Origin: Klebsiella quasipneumoniae subsp. quasipneumoniae
GTDB taxonomy: Bacteria > Pseudomonadota > Gammaproteobacteria > Enterobacterales > Enterobacteriaceae
Reading direction: 5' to 3'
DNA length: 64,000 nucleotides
Assembly (NCBI RefSeq): GCF_020525925.1
Contig: NZ_CP084876.1
Span: 2,418,001 to 2,482,000, forward strand
Shown here: piece after piece, positions 58,339 to 64,000 of the stretch
Layout: every line of letters begins with the position of its first letter
Position numbering within the stretch: position 1 is the stretch's first letter
Translations under genes and position numbers: made by a program
Notes under the pieces: model-generated
What the model saw: the letters and a program-made list of their open reading frames with translations, nothing else
Database searches by the model: none
Told to the model about the DNA's origin: nothing

Positions 58339-59094
58339 TTACACCAGTCGGGTCGAGTGCCAGGCCGCCTTGTCGGTGACCGTATGATAGGGCGGGCGCT
58401 GCAGGGCATAGGCCATGGTCATGGCGTCGAGCATCGACCATAAAATGTCGAGCTTAAACTGCAGGATCTCCAGCATCCGGTTCTGTTTTTCAGCGCTGTC
58501 GCAGTAGGCCTTCGCCAGCGCCAGGCCATGCTCCACGTCGCGGTTGGCCTGGCTCAGACGGCTGCGGAAGTAAAAATAGCCTTCCTCTTTGATCCACGGA
58601 TAGTGCTGCGGCCAGCTGTCGAGGCGCGACTGATGGATCTGCGGGGCGAACAGCTCGGTCAGGGAGCTGCAGGCCGCCTCCTGCCAGCAGGCGCGACGGG
58701 CGAAGTTAAGATAGGCATCCACCGCGAAGCGCACGCCGGGCAGCACGTAGCGCTCGCTGAGCAGATCGTCGCGGCTCAGACCGACCGCTTCCCCCAGCCG
58801 CAGCCAGGCTTCAATACCGCCGTCCTCGCCGTGGCTGCCATCGTGGTCGAGGATCCGCTGCACCCATTTGCGCCGGGTCTGCGCGTCCGGGCAGTTGGCC
58901 ATGATCGCCGCGTCTTTCAGCGGGATAGTGGTCTGGTAATAAAACCGGTTCGCCACCCAGCCCTGAATTTGCTCGCGGGTCGCGTCGCCGTTATGCATGG
59001 CGATGTGGTAAGGGTGGTGAATATGGTAGAAGGCGCCTTTAGCCCGCAGGGCCGCTTCAAAGGCCTGCGGCGACAGCGTGTCGGTGATCAGCAT
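58339..59094 (-). CDS. pqqC: Pyrroloquinoline-quinone synthase PqqC
   Basis: A 251-residue cofactorless oxidase catalysing the final eight-electron oxidation and ring closure giving PQQ. The helical TenA-like fold and conserved [14 protein letters not shown] and HGEDGG segments are visible. It overlaps pqqB by 7 bases. Confidence 0.96.
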   Translation of the reverse strand: MLITDTLSPQAFEAALRAKGAFYHIHHPYHIAMHNGDATREQIQGWVANRFYYQTTIPLKDAAIMANCPDAQTRRKWVQRILDHDGSHGEDGGIEAWLRLGEAVGLSRDDLLSERYVLPGVRFAVDAYLNFARRACWQEAACSSLTELFAPQIHQSRLDSWPQHYPWIKEEGYFYFRSRLSQANRDVEHGLALAKAYCDSAEKQNRMLEILQFKLDILWSMLDAMTMAYALQRPPYHTVTDKAAWHSTRLV

Positions 59095-60014
59095 GCGGTT
59101 TCCTGAAGGGTGATAGCCATCCCGTCCCAGCTCACTTCAATCCCCTGCTGCGTCAGCGCCTGACGCTGGGGAGAGCGCTCATTAAGGATCGGGTTGGTGT
59201 TATTGATATGAATAAGAATTTTGCGTTTTGCCGGCAGGGAGGCCAGCAGGGCCATCATCCCGTGCTCATCGCCGAGCGCCAGGTGGCCCATATCGCGGCC
59301 GGTATTGCGCCCGACGCCAGCGGCCTGCAGTTCGTCATCCTGCCAGACGGTGCCATCGATCAGCAGACAGTCCGCTTTTTGCAGCCAGGGCAGAATGGTC
59401 TCATCCGGCTCACCGAGCCCCGGAGCGTAGAACAGCGTCTGCCCGTTGCGGCGGTTTTCGATAAACAGCGCCACGTTATGGCCCGGCAGCGGCCGGTCGC
59501 GATACGGCGAATAGGGCGGCGCGTTGCTGGCGATAGGCACCGCGGTAAACCGCAAATCAGGACAGGCGTCAACGGTAAAAGGCTGCTGCGGCGCGATGGG
59601 GTGATGCACCAGGCCGCCGTTCCAGTGGCGCAGCATGGTAAACACCGGGAAGCCGGTGGAGAGATCCTCATGGACCTCCGGGGTGCACCACACCTGGTGC
59701 GGGCAGCCTTCGCGCAGGCTGAGTAACCCGGTAGTGTGGTCGATCTGGCTGTCGGTGAGAATAATGCCGCCGATATGCGTTCCGCGCAGCACGCCGGCTT
59801 TATTTAACTCGGGCGTGTGGGCAATCTGCTGGCTGATATCCGGCGAGGCGTTGCACAGCACCCACTCTTGACCGTTATCGCTGACGATGATCGACGACTG
59901 GGTGCGGGCACTGGCCTGGATCGTGCCGTCGCGCAGACCCTGACAGTTGGCGCAGTTGCAGTTCCATTGCGGGAAACCGCCGCCGGCGGCGGAACCGAGG
60001 ACTTTAATGAACAT
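59088..60014 (-). CDS. pqqB: PQQ biosynthesis metallo-hydrolase PqqB
   Basis: A 308-residue metallo-beta-lactamase-fold protein that hydroxylates the tyrosine moiety of the PQQ precursor. The N-terminus has the family cysteine-rich [13 protein letters not shown] zinc segment and, later, [12 protein letters not shown]. The length equals that of Klebsiella PqqB. A terminator-like stem precedes its start. Confidence 0.95.
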   Translation of the reverse strand: MFIKVLGSAAGGGFPQWNCNCANCQGLRDGTIQASARTQSSIIVSDNGQEWVLCNASPDISQQIAHTPELNKAGVLRGTHIGGIILTDSQIDHTTGLLSLREGCPHQVWCTPEVHEDLSTGFPVFTMLRHWNGGLVHHPIAPQQPFTVDACPDLRFTAVPIASNAPPYSPYRDRPLPGHNVALFIENRRNGQTLFYAPGLGEPDETILPWLQKADCLLIDGTVWQDDELQAAGVGRNTGRDMGHLALGDEHGMMALLASLPAKRKILIHINNTNPILNERSPQRQALTQQGIEVSWDGMAITLQETAC

Positions 60015-60032
60015 GAAGACGGACCGGGTAAT

Positions 60033-60061
60033 GAAAAAAGAGGCCCGCGCGAACGGCGGGC
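60033..60061 (-). terminator. Attenuator-like stem between pqqA and pqqB
   Basis: On the minus strand GCCCGC and GCGGGC (60061-60043) flank a 7-base loop and are followed by CTCTTTTTT. It lies just after the pqqA stop and before pqqB. It would let pqqA, needed in large amounts, be transcribed more than the enzyme genes. Confidence 0.7.
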
Positions 60062-60068
60062 GGGGCGA

Positions 60069-60140
60069 TTAGCGGTTAGAAATGTACAGCGTCACTTCCA
60101 GACCGAGACGTAAATCGATAAAAGCAGGTTTCTTCCACAT
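60069..60140 (-). CDS. pqqA: PQQ precursor peptide PqqA
   Basis: The 23-residue peptide that supplies the backbone of PQQ. It starts MWKKPAFIDLRLG and contains the conserved Glu-Val-Thr-Leu-Tyr stretch, where Glu15 and Tyr19 are cross-linked. It equals the Klebsiella PqqA sequence. AGAGGAAC is placed before the ATG. Confidence 0.96.
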   Translation of the reverse strand: MWKKPAFIDLRLGLEVTLYISNR

Positions 60141-60205
60141 GTTTTGTTCCTCTTAAAAATGACGACAGGCCTCACGGATAATGCAGGATCTGTGACGGCC
60201 GCCGC

Positions 60206-60234
60206 ATATTGCGCTTCACCGGGAGAGAGATCAA
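60206..60234 (-). promoter_or_regulatory. Putative pqqA promoter
   Basis: On the minus strand -35 TTGATC (60234-60229) and -10 CAATAT (60211-60206) are spaced by 17 bases, giving a start near 60199 and a leader of about 60 bases. The assignment rests on the sequence match alone. Confidence 0.45.
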
Positions 60235-60276
60235 CCCGGAATCTGTAAGGATTTAACTTTATGTTTACAATATAAC

Positions 60277-61296
60277 CTATTGTTGCCAAACATTTTTTAA
60301 TACCCGCAGCCAGTTACGCCACAGCAGCTTATCCAGCACCAATTGATCATAGTCGCTGTCACGCAAGGCATTGATAAGCCGCGGTAAGCCGGCCACATCC
60401 CCCAGCGCGTCCGGCAGGGTGACGCCGTCAAAATCCGAACCAAGGGCCACATGATCCTCACCCATGATGTTAATAAGATAGTCGATATGCCGGATGATGG
60501 TGGCGAAGGGCGTGTCGCTATCGCGCCGTCCGTCGGCGCGCAGGAAGGCGTTGCCGAAATTAACGCCCACCACGCCGCCGCTGTCGCGGATCGCCCGCAG
60601 TTGCCGATCGGTCAGGTTGCGCGGCTGTGGGCACAGGGCGTGGGCATTGGAGTGGGTGGCCACCAGCGGGGCGGTGGAGTGACGGGCGGTATCCCAAAAG
60701 GCCTGTTCATTCATGTGCGAAACATCGATCTGCATCTTCAGGGCGTTGGCCTGGGCAATGAGCGCGATACCCTCGCCGGTAAGACCCGGCCCGCTGTCCG
60801 GACTGCCGGGAAAGGCGCCGGTGACCCCGCAGCCGAAGCGATTGGCGATGTTCCAGAACGGACCTATGCTGCGCACCCCGGCGCGATAAAAGTCCTGCAG
60901 ATCTTCGCCCTGGGCGTCGAACCCGCCGGCGCCTTCGATGTGCGCCACCATCGCCAGCGCATTATCCTGACGGCAGCGTTCGATATCCGCCGCGCTCAGG
61001 CACAGCCGCGCGCGGCTGGCGTCATGGGCGCAAATCGCCTTGAGGATAGCCAGCTGCTGCCAGAGGATCGTTAATGGGTCCCACGCCTGACTGGCGTACT
61101 GGGGCGCCACGCGGGCGATATACTCCTGCGGCGGTACAAAGAGGGCGAACAGGCCGCCGGCCAGACCGCCCTGGCGAATACGCGGATAATCGATGTGGCC
61201 GTTCTCTATCCCGGCAAAGAAAGCGTTCACCGGATCCTCGCGATGGTGAAGCCAGAGATTCAGCAGCAGGTCATTGTGACCATCAAAAATCGCCAC
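60277..61296 (-). CDS. Zinc dipeptidase, family M19
   Basis: A 339-residue renal-dipeptidase-like hydrolase. Metal-site residues are visible: DGHNDLL (H7, D9), the bridging Glu in AHIEGAGG, His residues in VSHMN and ATHSNAHALC, and Asp in GSDFDG. It lacks a signal peptide, so it is probably cytoplasmic. It lies upstream of pqqA on the same strand and may be transcribed into pqq; a role in finishing digestion of PqqA-derived peptides is inferred only from position. Confidence 0.88.
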   Translation of the reverse strand: MAIFDGHNDLLLNLWLHHREDPVNAFFAGIENGHIDYPRIRQGGLAGGLFALFVPPQEYIARVAPQYASQAWDPLTILWQQLAILKAICAHDASRARLCLSAADIERCRQDNALAMVAHIEGAGGFDAQGEDLQDFYRAGVRSIGPFWNIANRFGCGVTGAFPGSPDSGPGLTGEGIALIAQANALKMQIDVSHMNEQAFWDTARHSTAPLVATHSNAHALCPQPRNLTDRQLRAIRDSGGVVGVNFGNAFLRADGRRDSDTPFATIIRHIDYLINIMGEDHVALGSDFDGVTLPDALGDVAGLPRLINALRDSDYDQLVLDKLLWRNWLRVLKNVWQQ

Positions 61297-61538
61297 AGCG
61301 GGCTCCTGGGTTATCAGGTGGTAAAAATGGCTGTCACGGTAGCGGATTTATGCCCGGGGGCAAGCAGAAATTCACAAGCCAGCAACAATTGCCAACGTTG
61401 ATTATGTATCACACTGTATCCCGCGGTGGATCGCTGACATGAAGAGATAAAAACGGCCCCTGTCGGGCACACGGCGGATACAAATTTCCGCTTAACTGGT
61501 TACGTACTCTCTTGATGACGATAAAAGGTGACAAAGCG

Positions 61539-62531
61539 ATGAACAGATTATCCCTGATCCGGTATACCAGCGCCGCGGCGCTGGGGTTATCCACCCTGTG
61601 GTCCGCCGCCGTTTGCGCCGCTGAAGACGCGGGGGCGTTCGACAAGCTCCACCAGATCCACGCCGGCGATCTGAATATTGGCTACGTGGATATCGGCCCG
61701 CGCGACGGCCAGCCGGTGATTCTGCTGCACGGCTGGCCCTACGATATTCAGAGCTATGCCCAGGTGGCGCCGGCTTTAGCGCAGAAGGGCTACCGGGTGA
61801 TTGTGCCGTATCTGCGCGGCTACGGCACCACCCGTTTCCTCTCCGCCAGCACGCCGCGTAACGGTCAGCCGTCGGCGATGGCGGCCGATATTGTCCATCT
61901 GATGGATGCCCTGAACATCAGGCAGGCGGATCTGGCCGGCTTTGACTGGGGGGCGCGCACGGCGGATATCGTCGCCGCGCTGTGGCCGCAGCGGGTGAAA
62001 TCCCTGGTCTCGGTGAGCGGGTATCTGATTAGCAGTCAGCAGATTGGCGAAAAACCGCTGCCGCCGCAGGCGGAGCTGTCGTGGTGGTATCAGTTCTATT
62101 TTGCCACTCCGCGCGGGGAAGCCGGTTACCGGCAGAACACCCATGACTTTGCGAAATTTATCTGGCATCAGGCGTCGCCGCAGTGGCCATTCAGCGACGC
62201 AACCTTTGCCAAAACCGCCCGGGCGCTGGATAACCCGGACCACGTGGCGATCACCATCAGCAACTACCGCTGGCGCCTGGGGCTGGAGAAGGGAGAAGCG
62301 AAGTATGCCAGCTATGAACAACGGCTGGCGGCGCTGCCGCCGATTACGGTGCCCACCATCACTCTGGAAGGGGCGAATAACGGCGCGCCGCATCCGGCTC
62401 CCGCCAGCTACCGGGCCAAATTTACCGGTAAATATGAGCACCGGGATCTGCAGGGGCCGGTGGGCCATAACCCGCCGCAGGAGGACCCGACGGCGTTTGT
62501 GCAGGCGGTGGTGGATGCCGATCGTTTGTAA
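61539..62531 (+). CDS. Exported alpha/beta hydrolase, epoxide-hydrolase-like
   Basis: A 330-residue protein with a Sec signal (cleavage near VCAAED). The alpha/beta-hydrolase fold shows the oxyanion motif HGWPYD, a nucleophile elbow GFDWGAR with Asp instead of Ser, and a C-terminal catalytic His in GPVGHNP. An Asp nucleophile fits epoxide hydrolases and haloalkane dehalogenases. AAAGGTG lies upstream of the ATG at 61539. It is followed by a two-component system that may or may not regulate it. Confidence 0.86.
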   Translation: MNRLSLIRYTSAAALGLSTLWSAAVCAAEDAGAFDKLHQIHAGDLNIGYVDIGPRDGQPVILLHGWPYDIQSYAQVAPALAQKGYRVIVPYLRGYGTTRFLSASTPRNGQPSAMAADIVHLMDALNIRQADLAGFDWGARTADIVAALWPQRVKSLVSVSGYLISSQQIGEKPLPPQAELSWWYQFYFATPRGEAGYRQNTHDFAKFIWHQASPQWPFSDATFAKTARALDNPDHVAITISNYRWRLGLEKGEAKYASYEQRLAALPPITVPTITLEGANNGAPHPAPASYRAKFTGKYEHRDLQGPVGHNPPQEDPTAFVQAVVDADRL

Positions 62532-62617
62532 CCCGCGCCTTGCCGGCGGCGCGACGTTGCGCTTCCGGCAACACGGCTTATGCTTGTGAAGAGTCTAATT
62601 TGCCGCAGGAGCAGCCT

Positions 62618-63358
62618 TTGGAGCGTATTGACCACATCCTGGTCGTCGATGACGACCGCGACATCCGGGAACTGATTGTCGACTATCTGGAAAAATCGGG
62701 ATACCGCGCCAGCGGCGCGGCGAACGGCAAAGCCATGTGGTCGGTGCTCAAAAACCATCAAATCGACCTGATTGTGCTGGATATCATGATGCCGGGGGAG
62801 GATGGCTTAACGCTCTGTCGCCAGCTGCGCGCAAACCCGCAACAGGATATCCCGGTGCTGATGCTCACCGCCCGCACCGACGACAGCGACCGGATCCTCG
62901 GCCTTGAGATGGGGGCTGACGACTATCTGGTGAAGCCCTTTGTGGCCCGCGAACTGCTGGCGCGCATCAAAGCCATTTTACGCCGCACCCGGGCGCTGCC
63001 GCCCAACCTGCAGATCACCGAGGCGGGCAGGCTGATCGCGTTTGGCGACTGGCTGCTCGATACCGCCGCCCGCCATCTGCTGGACGACAGCGGGGCGATT
63101 GTCGCCCTCAGCGGGGCGGAGTATCGACTGCTGCGGGTGTTTCTCGACCATCCCCAGCGGGTGCTGAACCGCGATCAGCTGCTCAATCTGACTCAGGGAC
63201 GCGACGCCGAACTGTTTGAGCGGTCAATTGACCTGCTGGTGAGCCGGCTGCGTCAGCGCCTGCGGGAGGATGCCCGCGAGCCGGCCTACATTAAGACGGT
63301 GCGCAGCGAAGGCTATGTGCTGTCGGTCCCGGTCTCCATCCGCGAGAGGCATGAATGA
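62618..63358 (+). CDS. OmpR-family response regulator
   Basis: A 246-residue regulator: receiver domain with acidic DDD pair, the phosphoacceptor Asp in LIVLDIMMPGEDG, Thr in MLTAR and Lys in YLVKPF, then a winged-helix DNA-binding domain (residues about 150-240). I place the start at TTG 62618 because AGGAG lies six bases upstream and the sequence reads MERIDHILVVDD; the longer ORF start at 62540 has no ribosome site. The stop overlaps the kinase start in ATGA. The exact named system is not recognised. Confidence 0.85.
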   Translation: MERIDHILVVDDDRDIRELIVDYLEKSGYRASGAANGKAMWSVLKNHQIDLIVLDIMMPGEDGLTLCRQLRANPQQDIPVLMLTARTDDSDRILGLEMGADDYLVKPFVARELLARIKAILRRTRALPPNLQITEAGRLIAFGDWLLDTAARHLLDDSGAIVALSGAEYRLLRVFLDHPQRVLNRDQLLNLTQGRDAELFERSIDLLVSRLRQRLREDAREPAYIKTVRSEGYVLSVPVSIRERHE

Positions 63359-64000
63359 GGTTCTGGCCCGCCTCGCTGCAGTCGAGGCTGATGGCGCTGC
63401 TGTTTCTGGCGCTGCTGCTGGCGAATACCTTAACCCTGTCGCTGCTGTTTTATGAGCGTATGAGCAGCGCCCGCAGCGTGATGCTGGGCAATCTGGCCTC
63501 TGATGTCGCCACCAGCGTGGCGATCCTCGACCGTCTGCCGCCCGCTGAACGCCCGCAGTGGCTGCCGAAGCTGGCGCGCGGCAACTACCGCTATCAGCTG
63601 GACGCCGGCGAGCGCGGCGACTACCCGGACAGCTGGCGCGCCCGCGACGCGGCGCGCTCCCTGCAGGAGGCGTTGAGCGCGCAGTATCCGGTGAGTATTG
63701 TGGCGATCCCCGGTCCGCGGCAGCATATCCAGGCCCATATTACCCTCCACGATGGCGCCCCCTTAACCCTCGACCTGTGGCCGAAACTACCGCCCATCGC
63801 CCGCTGGCTGCCGGTGGTGCTGATCGCTCAGTTTGTCCTCCTGCTGGCCTGCGCCTGGTACGCGGTTCGCCAGGTACTGCAGCCCATCACTCGCTTTACC
63901 CATGCGGTGAATGCGCTTGAGCCGGCCAGCGACACGGCGGGAACCATGGCCGAGCAGGGGCCGGAGGAGGTGCGCCGTGCCGCCCGCGCGTTTAACGCGA
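63355..64000 (+). CDS. Sensor histidine kinase (cut by window end)
   Basis: The kinase starts at ATG 63355, sharing ATGA with the regulator stop, and runs past the window edge. The visible 215 residues have an N-terminal membrane helix (about 12-32), a periplasmic sensor domain of about 120 residues, a second helix (WLPVVLIAQFVLLLACAW) and the beginning of a HAMP linker. The kinase domain is not included, so the stimulus cannot be guessed. Confidence 0.85.
   Translation, partial: MRFWPASLQSRLMALLFLALLLANTLTLSLLFYERMSSARSVMLGNLASDVATSVAILDRLPPAERPQWLPKLARGNYRYQLDAGERGDYPDSWRARDAARSLQEALSAQYPVSIVAIPGPRQHIQAHITLHDGAPLTLDLWPKLPPIARWLPVVLIAQFVLLLACAWYAVRQVLQPITRFTHAVNALEPASDTAGTMAEQGPEEVRRAARAFNA

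Overview
The window is chromosomal DNA from an enteric bacterium, almost certainly a member of the Klebsiella pneumoniae complex. The evidence is a complete Klebsiella-type pqqABCDEF operon, a bestrophin close to the structurally studied KpBest, the E. coli-like order yddG-fdnGHI, a maeA-sra pair, and high GC with enteric ribosome-binding sites. Several differences from the remembered KpBest sequence suggest a sister species or divergent strain; this is an inference.

Layout. 1-735: 3' end of a benD-like dehydrogenase. 732-6474: yddG, then divergent fdnGHI (formate dehydrogenase-N, selenoprotein) with FNR and NarL-type sites. 6472-6983: chromosomal ccdAB-like toxin-antitoxin pair. 7162-9937: ppk2, a VOC protein with a SoxR-type operator, araJ. 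9944-17066: six-gene leftward operon of an oligopeptide-type ABC importer, a luciferase-like flavin monooxygenase and a CMD/AhpD fusion protein, substrate unknown. 17238-19101: adhP and a secreted inorganic pyrophosphatase. 19102-20884: AT-rich island with one orphan gene. 20885-25803: MarR-GNAT fusion, an ABC-F ATPase behind a leader-peptide attenuator, malic enzyme maeA. 25986-28476: sra, a metallo-beta-lactamase-fold protein, a LysR regulator, ymjA.

28666-38568 is a general-stress island: SDR, yciG-like, yciE-like, GH13 trehalose-synthase-like, YetF, YdeI-like, osmC, and very small hydrophilic proteins. 38790-43514: cation efflux, bestrophin, YdeP-type molybdenum oxidoreductase. 43660-48385: LysR, MFS, mgtC with a proline-codon leader, ZapE-like ATPase. 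48419-54647: katG, LysE exporter, PBP2 paralogue, glutamine amidotransferase. 54644-61296: pqqFEDCBA and an M19 dipeptidase. 61539-64000: exported alpha/beta hydrolase, then a two-component system cut by the window edge.

Two leader regions look like translation-coupled attenuators: upstream of the ABC-F gene (23599-23780) and of mgtC (46254-46546). Together with the SoxR-like promoter at 8536-8566 and the monooxygenase/ABC operon, they are the most promising leads. No rRNA, tRNA, CRISPR array, prophage or intact insertion sequence was recognised.
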